From Chrysomallon squamiferum (Eukaryota > Mollusca > Gastropoda > Neomphalida > Peltospiridae), in the NCBI GenBank assembly GCA_012295275.1, contig CM022665.1:48446064-48510063 (forward strand): DNA of 64,000 bases. The letters run 5' to 3'. Position numbers and translations under genes: made by a program. Positions 9,173-19,008 of this stretch are shown piece after piece (within the stretch, counting starts at the first letter, position 1; every line of letters begins with the position of its first letter). The notes under the pieces were generated by a model, which had not been told where the DNA came from, did no database searches, and worked only from the letters and a program-made list of their open reading frames with translations.

Positions 9173-11424
9173 TTTATTTATCTGTTATAAATTTTAATTT
9201 TTGATTTATTTGATTTATCTTATATTATTTAACTAGAAGAGTTATGCCCCTTCATTTACAAATAAACAGTCTTTACACAAGTGTAACGACTTGGAAAATA
9301 TTTACATTAATTGTTTATAATACATTGTTTATAGGTGGAGGTGAATCTAAGTCTGTTCTCTCAGTTCTAAAAACACTTTTTTATCTTTTTATTTTAACTT
9401 TCTGCATGATTTATTATTTGAATAATGGTTATGTTAATTAGGTAATTAACATGCTAGTTAATTGCAAGATTAATGTGATGAATTATTTTATCAAGGAGAT
9501 GAAATGTAAGGGCTCCTGCACACCAGATGTGATTATTGTTACTGTTTCTGCATGGATGTATAAAAGTAAACAGACATTCTCATTGAGGCTTGCATACAAA
9601 ACATGATTAATTACCATGGTTTACACAAACATTTGTGGAAATGGAAACTGATCCTATTCTTACATTATTCCTGATGAAATTGAGTGCTGTATGTAGAACT
9701 TGTCATAAACACATTCTGTTGAGATCTCACAAACCTGGATATCATCTGCAAAACAAATTCATTATTCTTCATGTACAGAAGTACACAACAAACCCAAACC
9801 ATCCTGAAGAAAAATATTACAAAGATGTTTCTTGTATACAGAAAGTATCATAATTGTAATTCTAATGATTGAACTTCTACAAGTATTAATACAGCCTGCT
9901 ATTGCAAAAATCTATTAAATCTTTTGTTGTGCCTGATTTCATTGGGAATAACACTGTCACAGTTTGTGTATTTGTAAAAATGTGAAAAATGCAAGCACTG
10001 ATGTGTGGCAATGCAGTAAAAAAATCACATCGTTGAAACAGTCACATCATCTGGTATGCAGAGAGCCCTGACTCATAACATTCTTAACTTTTTATTTCTT
10101 TCTTGGTTTTATGGATTTTTAATTTGGTGATGGAAGAAGCTGCAGTTTGTTTATTTTTTTATAATTTTTAATATAATTTTATTTCTCTTTTTTTTTTTTT
10201 TTTTCTAAATTTTAAAATTAAAAATATTCTAAGATGTAAAAATTTTCCCTTTTGTTTTTTAAAGTAATGCTTACATTTCTCATTAAATGCTTTGAAAGAG
10301 ATAAAAAATGTAAAAAAAAAAAAAATTAATAATAATAAAAACTAAGTGTTTGTACAACTCTGTCTACTACTGCAGGTTCTTGTTCTGTGTTTTGCTGTTT
10401 TCCTCGGTGGCTGGTCACCTACATCACTCAACATCGGCTACTCTGCCAGCTCTGCGGTGTCCCCCGTGTTCATGTCTAAACCCGAGTTTGTCAGACCCTC
10501 TCCGGCTTTTGGCCCCTCCGTCGGCAAGGCTGAGATTGACGATGACTACTCCACCCCAAATAGTGAGTTGAAAATGTATTAAAAAAAATAGAAAAACAAA
10601 AAAAATAAATAAATAAAATGAGAAAAGTGAAAACACTCTTTAGATAAGAGAAAGAAAAAATAGTTCAGTTATTTAGTCACATTTTTTAATAATTTCAGGT
10701 ACAAAAAAAAGTAAATTATGTAGCTGATGTACTGACAAATGTTTATAATAAGACAAAATCCACATGTTTAAATTTTTAACTGGGAGAAGTTGAAAAGTCT
10801 CAACTTTTTTTTATCTTTAGAACATAACATTTGATTAAAATACAATTCTTTATATTATTTAAATTTGATTGAAAATCGCATTTTTATATATTCTACAAGA
10901 AAAAAAACAATAAAATGTTAAACTTGGTGTAGACATTCATATATGTCTAACTGTACTGATAAAAGGTATACACAGAAGTAAACTGCAGGTAGTTAAAAGA
11001 AGTAAGTTACAGGTAATTAAGGGAGAAGTAAGTTACAGGTAATAAAGGGAGAAGTGTTGTTGTTGTTGCAGTGAAATCCAGAATGCTGCTGTCAGTAAAA
11101 GAAGATGTTGAAGAGGAAGAGGAGGTCCGGCCGATGTTTCCGTGGCAGGTTATATCATGGTGTGCATCTAAGAAAGAAGACTACGTTGCTGCTGAACCCG
11201 TAGTGGACATCACTGGACCTGTCATTGCCAAGACGACGACTACAACAACAGCAGCCAATGTGGTTGCTGACGTGCCGGCTGTGGTGAAGACAGTGGAGAT
11301 GAAGCGAGCGAACGAGACGGCGTATGAATACGACAATCAAGCTCTGATGCATCCTGACATTGCCGTCTCCCCAGTGGACATCCAGTCCCACTCCAACATC
11401 ACAGCCGACATAGAAACTGCTTGA
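747..11424 (+). CDS. CREB3L: CREB3-like (CREB3L1/2, CrebA type) ER-membrane bZIP transcription factor, nine exons, 5' partial
   Basis: Join of 747..918, 5325..5618, 6166..6353, 7302..7445, 7851..7909, 8360..8428, 8940..9033, 10376..10562 and 11072..11424, giving 519 residues in one open frame; the N-terminus is outside the window. Order of parts (visible numbering): acidic activation region with an SEHSYS block (about 1-57); Thr/Ser-rich region with three psi-K-x-E motifs (IKSE, IKQE, IKQE) that could be sumoylated; [14 protein letters not shown] block; [15 protein letters not shown] block; basic region (about 257-279, [14 protein letters not shown]); zipper with heptad Leu 283, 297, 304, 311, 318; one membrane segment (about 338-353); then a lumenal tail. 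Family knowledge: the protein sits in the ER, moves to the Golgi, is cut by S1P at RxxL and then S2P, and the freed N-terminus switches on secretory-pathway genes. A RMLL site lies at 406-409 and the tail has NET and NIT glycosylation sequons. Whether it is closer to CREB3L1 or CREB3L2 cannot be told here. Confidence 0.95.
919..2020 (+). other. CREB3L intron 1, left part
   Basis: Non-coding AT-rich intron sequence with many poly-T and poly-A runs (for example 1291..1311, 1780..1793). No exon, RNA gene or clear repeat array is visible. Confidence 0.7.
2021..4890. repeat. 2.9-kb minisatellite, about 42-46 bp unit, CREB3L intron 1
   Basis: Some 65 tandem units built on aaactaaatattaactgaa, then ttaacatgcagaacagtgaa or ttaacatgctgaagtaacagtgaa. 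Two main unit types (with and without the gaagta insertion) are interspersed, plus sub-variants gcagta, gcagaa and gctgaa, which implies higher-order shuffling. Short open frames on the - strand read [12 protein letters not shown] repeatedly only because the unit is often a multiple of three. Confidence 0.95.
4891..5324 (+). other. CREB3L intron 1, right part
   Basis: AT-rich intron tail with poly-A at 5228..5250; ends in ttttattttcacag, a standard acceptor, at 5324. Confidence 0.75.
5325..5618 (+). CDS. CREB3L: CREB3L exon 2 of window: Ser/Thr-rich regulatory region
   Basis: Acceptor cacag before 5325, donor gttcgt from 5619. Completes the Asp codon split after exon 1 (G + AT). Encodes [20 protein letters not shown], then VIKQEVLD, a long Thr/Ser stretch and [12 protein letters not shown]. 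The two IKQE sequences are psi-K-x-E motifs, as in the CREB3L group. GC content is well above the flanks. Low-complexity but family-consistent; ends one base into a codon. Confidence 0.9.
5619..6165 (+). other. CREB3L intron 2
   Basis: T-rich intron with irregular repeats of tgtttcattctgtct and tgtgtctctgtattg (about 5690..5960). Open frames here (5623..6053) have a Phe/Ser/Cys composition dictated by this repeat and are not coding. Ends in tttttgttgacag. Confidence 0.7.
6166..6353 (+). CDS. CREB3L: CREB3L exon 3 of window: PPTPPSS block
   Basis: Acceptor gacag before 6166; donor gttagt from 6354. Encodes [20 protein letters not shown] then [17 protein letters not shown], the Pro/Ser block conserved in CREB3L1/2 and CrebA, and ends ...SQPLFMNP in phase 0. 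The exon end lies inside a 36-bp tandem repeat that copies the donor, so longer in-frame forms are conceivable. Confidence 0.92.
6339..6465 (+). repeat. 36-bp repeat spanning the exon 3 donor site
   Basis: Units start at 6339, 6375, 6411 and (partial) 6447 with ctcttcatgaaccct, then gttagtaaatctttt. Unit 1 is the exon end and its donor; unit 2 has attagt (GT lost); unit 3 again has gttagt. The frame stays open across the repeats because the unit is twelve codons. Confidence 0.9.
6466..7301 (+). other. CREB3L intron 3
   Basis: AT-rich intron with scattered degraded copies of the cttcatgaacccagttagtaaat repeat (6577..6860), a (TA)n run at about 7192..7219, and an acceptor ttaatttcag at 7301. 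Confidence 0.7.
7302..7445 (+). CDS. CREB3L: CREB3L exon 4 of window: conserved pre-basic block
   Basis: Encodes [48 protein letters not shown], a near-verbatim match to the block before the basic region of all CREB3L/CrebA proteins. Phase 0 at both ends; acceptor at 7301, donor aag then gtattt at 7446. Confidence 0.96.
7446..7735 (+). repeat. Minisatellite at the start of CREB3L intron 4
   Basis: About eight units of 30-36 bp (gtgttttctgttgtgtacaa, then cacattagtt) start within a few bases of the exon 4 donor. No exon sequence is included in the unit. Confidence 0.85.
7851..7909 (+). CDS. CREB3L: CREB3L exon 5 of window: bZIP basic region
   Basis: Encodes [20 protein letters not shown]. 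With NK from the previous exon this is the DNA-contacting basic region (N-x7-R type). Acceptor tttttcag before 7851; donor gtaaaa at 7910; ends two bases into the Arg codon. Confidence 0.96.
7910..8359 (+). other. CREB3L intron 5 with (ATT)n
   Basis: Intron with an (ATT)n run at about 8098..8133 and a direct duplication of about 55 bp (acttacagatatatttacttg at 8209 and 8265). Acceptor ttatcacag at 8359. Confidence 0.75.
8360..8428 (+). CDS. CREB3L: CREB3L exon 6 of window: leucine zipper, first half
   Basis: Encodes [23 protein letters not shown]. Carries heptad positions Tyr290, Leu297 and Leu304 (visible numbering) of the dimerisation helix. Acceptor at 8359, donor gtaaat at 8429; enters on one base and leaves on two, fitting its neighbours. 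Confidence 0.94.
8429..8939 (+). other. CREB3L intron 6
   Basis: AT-rich intron with loosely repeated aacttcagaaatatttattcagaaaa motifs (8520..8860). Ends in tgtttgttgcag. Confidence 0.7.
8940..9033 (+). CDS. CREB3L: CREB3L exon 7 of window: zipper end and start of membrane segment
   Basis: Encodes [20 protein letters not shown] then [11 protein letters not shown]. Completes the zipper (Leu311, Leu318) and holds the TQTGT-x-LM motif that precedes the membrane helix in CREB3L1/2. Donor gtgagt at 9034; ends in phase 0. Confidence 0.95.
9034..9509 (+). other. CREB3L intron 7, left part
   Basis: Intron with a (GT)n run at about 9136..9170; otherwise unremarkable AT-rich sequence. Confidence 0.7.
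9510..10068. mobile_element. Non-autonomous DNA transposon (MITE-like), 559 bp, with terminal inverted repeats
   Basis: The left end gggctcctgcacaccagatg and the complement of the right end, gggctctctgcataccagat, match over about 30-40 bases with small indels. Flanks are taa on the left and tga on the right, possibly a decayed 3-bp target duplication as in PIF/Harbinger elements. No transposase frame is present; the 72-codon open frame at 9635..9853 has no recognisable domain. It lies in intron 7 of CREB3L. Confidence 0.6.
10069..10375 (+). other. CREB3L intron 7, right part
   Basis: AT-rich, with poly-T (10189..10204) and poly-A (10312..10325); ends with acceptor tctactactgcag at 10375. Confidence 0.75.
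10376..10562 (+). CDS. CREB3L: CREB3L exon 8 of window: transmembrane helix and start of lumenal domain
   Basis: Encodes [13 protein letters not shown], which with the end of exon 7 makes the single membrane helix, then [20 protein letters not shown] and [20 protein letters not shown], a divergent lumenal stretch, and DDDYSTPN. Donor gtgagt at 10563; ends one base into a codon. Confidence 0.94.
10563..11071 (+). other. CREB3L intron 8
   Basis: AT-rich intron. Its last 100 bases hold three tandem copies of about 28 bp (agaagtaagttacaggtaat) just before the acceptor gttgttgttgcag. Each copy contains both aagtaag and acaggtaa, which resemble donor sites. Confidence 0.75.
11072..11424 (+). CDS. 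CREB3L: CREB3L terminal exon: lumenal tail with S1P site, stop at 11422
   Basis: The split codon A+TG gives [24 protein letters not shown] fits the RxxL site-1 protease consensus and lies where CREB3L2 has RSRNLL. An acidic run follows, then [16 protein letters not shown], a Thr/Ala/Val-rich part and sequons NET and NIT for N-glycosylation. Stop TGA at 11422..11424. It is GC-richer than its flanks. The tail beyond the S1P site is poorly conserved in this family, so only its position and composition support it. Confidence 0.92.
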
Positions 11425-11720
11425 CTCACACACAGCTCCAAGTGAACACCTGAATCACTTGATACCAATCACCTCCCACTAAACACAGAACATAAAGAAT
11501 CATTTTTTAATGAGGGAAGCTGTACAAAGTTATTTCAATGGTTATCACTTATAAACTGACATTTTGGAATTATTATTATTTTTAAATAATTGTTATTTTG
11601 AAATGACTACTATTTTGGAATGACTGTTATTTTGAAATGACTATCATTTTGGAATGATTGTCATTTTGGAACAGCTATTGTTATGACTATTGGAAACACA
11701 CCCTGGAATGTGTTTCAATT

Positions 11721-11751
<31 letters not shown>

Positions 11752-12300
11752 TTTAGAATTGTATTTAATGCTGGTGATGAGAAGAGGGTTGTTTTTCGCT
11801 GTTCACTTGGATTCTGTTGTTGAGATTTCTGACAGTGGTTGACGGGCGTGGTGCAGTGTCGGGGAAGGTCAGAGGAGTTAACTGCAGATGCTCCGTGTCT
11901 CATTTTACATGGTGGTGGCTTACGTTGTTACAGTGGACCAATATATGTATGTTGTTTTGTTTTTTTTTAAATTTTTTTTTTTTTTTTTTTAGAAATGCAT
12001 TTTAATTCTCCTGCTTAATGTTATTTATGAAATTTATTATAAAATTAATTGCAATTAAGTTTTGCAATTTACGTCCATGCTAGTCACATATCAAACCTGC
12101 GTGCACTCGAGTTTGCTCTCTTATGCAATTTACGGTTATCTCCCCTGTTATGCTAGAGTTACCTCCCTTTGTATGACGCAGCTTCCATCAACAGAACCAC
12201 GAACAAAAAGCATTTTACGGTCATATTTTTATCATCATTTTTTAATTTATTTTTATAATTGTTAGAATTATTTTTTTTTTTTTTTTTTTTATTATTATTA

Positions 12301-12335
<35 letters not shown>

Positions 12336-13560
12336 TTTAAGTTTATTGTTTGAAGGGTTACAGTGAGATGTGACAATGTGCTATTAATATATATCGGCTG
12401 TTATTAGCCAGACTGGGGAAGCCAAATTTGTTTTATTTTTGAATGTGTACATAGAATGCTAAATGTGTGTGGGCAATGACTCTTGTTGTCGTAAATCAGA
12501 TATTTACATATTTAATTTATATTTTTATGTGTTCCGTTATTTTTAAAGAAAAGACGAGAAAAAAAAAAAAAAACATAAAAAAAAAAAAAAAAAAGCCCAG
12601 TTTTAAATTTGTTTTTTCAGTCATAGAAAAAAAATCATCATCGACAAATTTTGATTCCACAGAATCAGATATTTACATAAATTTAGTTTTATTATCTTTT
12701 TTTTTTTTTTTTTGAAATATATTTTACAAGCAAAGTTCAGTATTGTTGCACAGAGTGATCACCTCAGAGTAGTGATTTTATTTTCAGTTTAAAGATCACT
12801 GTCACTAATAGATTGAGACAAAACCAGATTAGGTTGAAATTTCACACGTTTTAAGATTAATTTCTGCCAGTTTAATTGTTGTAAACAAAAAATGACGGTG
12901 CCAGATTTCACTGACCTAAGAATAAATTACAAATTTCCTTCTCACCAATGTTCACTTGTGTATTATATAATTTGTCTGAGATAATCGTCCTTATTGTTAC
13001 GCATGCAGAAGATAAAGATGGCTGTTCACTGATATTGGGGGCCATCTTGAACCTGTTTTTCTTCTGGTTACAACATCGTTGTTGTTGTTGTTGTTGTTGT
13101 TTGAAGAACAGTTACTGCTGCTTCTTTATGTTGACATCACAGTAACAGTTTTAATGGAGAGAGAGTTTTAAAAAACCAAATGGTTTGCAATCATTGAAAG
13201 ATAAACTGTACAGAAGACTAAGTTTTTATTGTATGGGATATTGTTATGATGTGGTGTCACTGTACATTGTGTACAAAGACAACTTGGTTAGCCAACTTAT
13301 TGGTTGTAAAGGATATATTTGTTTTTGTTAAACCAATATTTTGGTTGTGGGAACATTTTGGTTCTGATCATGTTGGTACATTTATGACATTTGTTGACTT
13401 GATTTCACATGATGAATTTCTCCATATATATTTTTAAAAAGGGTCTGTACAGAATATAGAAAAAAAAATAAAAAAAAAAAAAAAAAATAAAAAAAAATGT
13501 AAAAACTATAAAAAAAACTATAAAAAAATAAATGAAATAAAACCTGTACAAAACATTAAC
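11425..13560 (+). other. Probable CREB3L 3' UTR
   Basis: No open frame of interest. It holds a short array of about 22 bp (ttttggaatgactgttattt; 11560..11690), poly-A at 11720..11743, (TTA)n at about 12285..12335, and a segment (12060..12200) with ggttatctcccctg and gagttacctccctttg, a motif type common as dispersed repeats in mollusc genomes. The 3' boundary is inferred from a poly(A) signal at 13536. Confidence 0.5.
13536..13541 (+). terminator. Candidate poly(A) signal AATAAA for CREB3L
   Basis: aataaa followed about 20-25 bases later by a GT-rich stretch (gtgttatgttgtttct). In such A-rich sequence AATAAA is frequent by chance, so this is only the best placed candidate. Confidence 0.35.
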
Positions 13561-14068
13561 AGTGTTATGTTGTTTCTATAATTTTTTTTTTTAATCCTGA
13601 ACTTTATTTGTCAAAACCTTTGCATCAGCAAAGTTTAAATCAGTTTGCAGTTTTGAAGGATGGAAAATTGTCTGTATTACATTTTCCACAAATTGTTTGA
13701 AAAAGTAAATCCCCACCCCAGTCAAATATAAAATGATGATTATTATTTTTTTTTTTTTCATTTGATTATAACCTTTTTGAAATTTCCATTTTTGAACACT
13801 TTTCTATCCCCACTGGTGAAAAAACTCCATATTTCCTGACATCAAACTTCCATAAACTTTTCAAAAGCTTTGTGAACCATGAATTGTTTAAAAAAAAAAA
13901 AAATAATAATAATAATAAAATAAATAAAATAAAAAGTATGATAAATAACAATAATGAAAAAAAAAATAATAATATATATATATATATATATAAAAAAAAA
14001 AATTAAAAGGAAATAACATTTTAAAAAATGAGAACAAATAGAAACTGCAACATGGTTTGATTTAAAAC
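13561..14068. other. Convergent intergenic gap between the two genes
   Basis: About 500 bases of AT-rich DNA with homopolymers and an (AT)n run (13973..13991), between the candidate poly(A) sites of the + strand and - strand genes. No gene seen. Confidence 0.4.
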
Positions 14069-14074
14069 TTTATT
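14069..14074 (-). terminator. Candidate poly(A) signal for the diacylglycerol kinase gene
   Basis: Complement reads aataaa followed by gttttaaatc and then catgttgcagtttctatttg, a T/G-rich downstream stretch. If used, the kinase mRNA has a 3' UTR of nearly 5 kb. Earlier signals are possible. Confidence 0.3.
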
Positions 14075-14157
14075 TGTTGTAGTTCTTGAATAACGGATAT
14101 CAATATTTTCCAAATATTGACCTGTCAAAAAAAAGTCATCATTTGAACTAATCTGAA

Positions 14158-14196
<39 letters not shown>

Positions 14197-15608
14197 CATC
14201 ACAATTTAAAAAAAAAACAATAAATAAATAAAATTAAAAAAAATTAAAACAAATGAAGTTTTATAAAATATTTCTTTACTTCGAATTACGACCACCTTGA
14301 TAATCAATCCAAACAGGTTCGTAAGGCCTGAGAAAAAGGTAAGTATGTTGCTTAGCAACAGTCCTGGATTCAGAATGTTGTGGACAGTATAAAAATAAAT
14401 CTTTGTACTCTATATAAAAGTATACACTGTGGTAACAGCGAACCAGGCTTGTCCAGTGTAAACCATCTTTCATTCAGTATTATTTGTGTGTATATATATA
14501 TTACCAACATAATGAAACTTCTCTTTAATGTTCTGTTACCTCTCTTACATGTATTACATATATACACATTAAAACACAAAATAATAATAATTTTTTTTTT
14601 TTCACACACATATATATTAAAATTTCGTGCAAGTAATATTATATATAAGCATTATAAATATTATTATTATTATTATTATTTTTTTTTTTAATGATATGCA
14701 AACTAATTTCTAGCATTTATGGCAACAAAAAAAACTACAAAATTTTAAATATTTTGGCCTTGATGAGCATCAAAAATACAGGAGCAGATATAATTTAAAT
14801 AATACATAATAAGAGTTTATAATATAAACTATATATTTAATAAAAAAACATTGTATAGTGATCATGAAAGTATGTCAAGGTTTGTTTGCTCAGATGTAAA
14901 TTAACCAAGTTTATTACAGTTTTATTATGAAATTAACATATTTTTTATTAAGTGTTAATGCAGCTGTATATGGCTTGTGTTTCATATTAAAATGCAGATT
15001 AAAAATGTTTAATTTGTATGAAGAGACAACAGAAATCTAAATTTAAAATGTGAAAACTTCAGCAACACACGTGTGTATATATCTATATACAATGTAAAGT
15101 GCTTCCATAACTGATAAGTAAAAACTGATAAAATATAGGAAAAAATTGTTTCTGATACATTGAAATGCAGAGTTAGTGAATTATATTCCAACAGTTTTAA
15201 TTATTTATAAATGAAAAATTCAAAACTTTGTTAATGAATTATAAAAAAAAAAAATAGTCATTTAAACTGTGGTGCCTGTTTGGTTATGGAACAAAAAAAA
15301 AAAAAAGTACTGAGACAATAAAAAGGTCAATTTTGATGATTTAAAATCGTTTTAAAACTGGATGAATGAAAACAACCTACTGTTTGTTTGCTAAGTCACT
15401 GAAGTGTACAAAACATTTACACAGGATACAAAAAAAAAAAAAAAAAAAAAATAACGACAAATAATAAAAAAAACAAACCCCACTTCACTGCGGTGAAATA
15501 CAGTTTACATATTTTCACAAAGTTAAACTGGCTGACATTTTACTTTTTTTTCAGATTCTAACTCTTCTGATTTTCTTTTTACAGTAATTTGGTGAAACCA
15601 GAATATGA

Positions 15609-15651
<43 letters not shown>

Positions 15652-17203
15652 ATATAATAAATAAATAAATAAAATATAAATATATATATTTTTAATATAA
15701 ATTCAGCCATTAAAACAACATGCCTGACTGACATCCTGTCTGTTTTTGTACCAATCCAACCAGGGTCTCAATTTAATGACATTAATATTGTGTTTAGCTG
15801 ATTGCCTGAATGACATGTAAATATCACAATACACACAAAACAATTATAAAACTTGGTACTTTGCTGGAAATTTCCATCTGAAATCTTCTAAATTCTCCTT
15901 TAATGGTTAATTTTATGGTTCTGTAATATTTATATGTATGAATAAAAATAATTTTTTTTTTTTAAAAAAACACCAAAAATTGTTTGATTCTATTACTGAA
16001 CTTGTGATGAAATTCTTTTTTTAATGGAACAATTAAAAAAAAAAAAAAAAATACAAAATATTAATAAAAATAAAAACTTTAATAATAATAAAAGCAGTAC
16101 TATTATAATTTAAAATTTTATATATATATATATATTTATGAATTTAATTTAATAATGAATTAATAATAATAATGAAAGTAGTAGTAGTATTTGTAGTAAC
16201 AGAAATTTGTACATGTTTTCTGATATGCATCAAATTATTCAAAAGTTACTAGTATATGACATAACAGTGAAAAATATTAAATAATTGTATAAAATATGGA
16301 TTCAGCTGGCCAAGAACAAAACAATTTCAAAATATTAAATTCCACATACTAATATAACAGTAATTCATTAATTTATTAACAGTGTTTTGTTTTGACATTC
16401 AAGCTTTGTGATGGTATATTACTGTTTTTACACAAGGTAAAATATATTACAAATGATAATATTGTGTACAGGCTAAACATCTGGTAAAAATAAAATATAA
16501 CACATCTAACTATTACATGATTATGCTATAGTACATCTTTTAACATTATTTATTTATTTACTTTTTTTTTTTGTTAACTTTTATAAAATAATCTTTTCAA
16601 ACTGTTAGAAATAATTTGTAGACTAAAGCAAACATACACACAAAAAAACCCACATATGTAGCACACACACATCACAGAAACACACAAAAGATTTTTATTT
16701 AAGTAATGTTTTCTGTTAGAACAAAACAAAAAATGTAACTAATTTGAAATGCATAACACAAGTCCATTGTAACACAAATCTAGTGTAACACAAGTCCAGT
16801 GTAACACAAATGTAGTGTAACACAAGTCCAGTGTAACATAAGTCCATTGTAACACAAGACAAATGTAACAAATAAAAAAATAAATGGAATGTTTTGATTT
16901 CTGTACAAAATGGTGGTGGGGGTAGGGGGGAGAAATGCAATAAATTGAAAACAACACAAACATCAATATCCACACCTGCATTTTGTTACCATGACAACAC
17001 ACACTCAGCGTTATTATGTCACTGGGGTCGGGTGGGGGATGGGTAAGTGAAAAAATATAACAATGAATTTATTTACCTACTGGTCCAGAGAAACAGGCAC
17101 CTATCACAGAACAGTGCTTCAGACTGGGTCAGTTTAAACTAGGTTATCTCCCTTACTGCAGCTATCACAGTGATTGAACGTTAGAGTTATCCCCTTAATA
17201 CTC

Positions 17204-17242
<39 letters not shown>

Positions 17243-17676
17243 ATTAAGTCATTTTTTTAAATTATTATTATTATTATTATTATTTATTTATTATTATTAT
17301 TTTTTTAAATGAACACAGAAACTAAAATAAATCATAGATTGGTTATGTTAGTTTTTTTCTTTAGTTGTCTACTTTAAAAAAAAGTAATAAATAAATAAAC
17401 TCTGAAAAAATATAGAAGAAATATAGAAAAAATTATTTTCTTATAATGACAAAAGCAAACATTTAATATTTAAAATATTTAAATCTTATTATGTTCTCTC
17501 CTTTGTTTTTTTTTTTTTTTTGTTATAATAATTTATTTCTTATTTCATATTAGAAAAATTAGTGTTATGATCTTTGTTGATTTTTGTCTATTAAACAAAT
17601 GGGTTATTGGTATAACAGTTATAAATTACTATTGCACATATTTCATACATTCTTATCAGTTAGTACTGTCATACCC

Positions 17677-17709
<33 letters not shown>

Positions 17710-18485
17710 TTGTTAACAGAAAAACGATGGCCAAAGCATCACATTTTAGATCAATTTTCTTTCCGTTGAAGAAACAAACTAATGTAATTATAATTCAAAT
17801 AATTTACATTTGCCATATTTTATAATTATAAAATCCTAAACTTTGAAAGAATTTATTTCAAACTCAGTAAAGGAGATGAAATGTTGTTATAACATTATCC
17901 AGACCCAAGATGGTATAATTTGAAATGAAAATTAGTAATTTATTAAAAAGAAAAAACCAGATTTCTATCAAAAAAAATAATTCAGAAACATAAAATTTAA
18001 ATAATTTAATAATAATAAAAATAGCAATAAAATATAACAATAAAAATAAAATAAATAATAGTAATAATAATAATAAAAATGATAAAATATACTGGTAAAA
18101 ATAAATAAATAATATAAATAATAATAATGGTAATAATAATAACAAAAATAATCATAAAATATAATGGTAAAAATAAATAAATAATAATAAATATCATCAT
18201 CATCACCATCATGATGATAATAATATTTAAAAAAAACTTGTAACAGGGGAAATAACCTAGTTTAACTTCCAGTCTTGATTTCAATGTGTCGCACAAAGGA
18301 CGTTCCAGACATTGACACAGACGCAGACGAGACATCCAGACACTCTGCAGACTTGAGGAACATTTACACAAGAAGAACAGAACTGTTACCACTCGTCATT
18401 CCTCCAGTCTTTGTTCTAACCTCCCGTTGTCATGACAACCAGCATCTTGACAAAGAGAAGTGTAGTGGAAATTGTGCTGACAGCT
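14075..18485 (-). other. Probable long 3' UTR of the diacylglycerol kinase gene
   Basis: 4.4 kb without exons. Compared with the introns it has few minisatellites, but many homopolymers: poly-A at 14158..14190 and about 48 A at 15613..15649, poly-T at 17207..17237, (ATT)n at 17262..17300 and (AAT)-rich 18005..18200. A short array of ten-base steps (taacacaagtccagtg) is at 16740..16860. A segment at 17130..17190 (aaactaggttatctccctta) recurs reversed at 18243..18262. A lone high-complexity patch at 14275..14480 has no recognisable protein. Confidence 0.4.
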
Positions 18486-18955
18486 GCAGAAATATTCCTT
18501 AAAGAGATTAGTTGAAATATTCCTTGAAGACATTAGTGGCTGAAATATTCCTTGAAGACAGTAGTAGTTGAAATATTCCTTGAAGACAGTGGCTGAAATA
18601 TTCCTTGTAAGACAGTAGTAGTTGAAATATTCCTTGTAGTAGTCCAAATATTCCTTGTAGACAGAGGTAGTTGAAGAAATATTCCTTGTAGACTGTAGCA
18701 GTTGAAATGTTTAACATTCCTAGTCTCTTGTGTTATTCCTAGTTAAAGTATTCCTATTCAACTGTGGTTTAACCATTGCTGTGGTTGATAAATTATTCCT
18801 AATACAAGAATGTGGTTGTAAAGATGAGTTGAAATATTCCTTCCTTATAGACAGAACAGTTGAAATAGCAGTTGTAAAGAGCTTTGGTTGAAGTATTCCT
18901 GGAAGGCATTTCACTGTGGTTGAAACCTTGCAGGCAGTTTGCGGTGGAAATATTC
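18486..18955 (-). repeat. 3' UTR minisatellite that starts at the stop codon of the kinase gene
   Basis: About 15 units of 28-33 bp. On the coding strand the core is aaggaatatttcaact followed by actactgtcttc. The sequence just after the stop (taggaatatttccacc) is itself the first, diverged unit, so the array abuts the last codon. Confidence 0.8.
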
Positions 18956-19008
18956 CTAGACAGCTGTTTCTTGATCTTCTGAGGCAACAAGTTGAAAGTG
19001 TTCTTGAT
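18956..19008 (-). CDS. DGK terminal coding exon with PDZ ligand ETAV and stop
   Basis: Acceptor ttttag at 19009..19011 on the - strand. Encodes [17 protein letters not shown] then TAG at 18956..18958 (the first Asp codon is completed from the previous exon). Matches the end of DGK zeta and iota (QHYQ..x..EDQETAV). It enters after one base of a codon, so the preceding exon must end in phase 1; the exon at 20376 ends in phase 2, so an ankyrin exon is required between them. Confidence 0.9.

Noticed and set aside
9635-9853. 72-codon + strand frame inside the inverted-repeat element
   Set aside because: No transposase motif and too short; probably chance.
18006-18392. 128-codon - strand open frame and a neighbouring frame ending in IKTGS, considered as last kinase exon
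   Set aside because: The ETAV exon at 18956..19008 is a clear family match; these frames lie downstream of the stop, partly in AAT-rich DNA.
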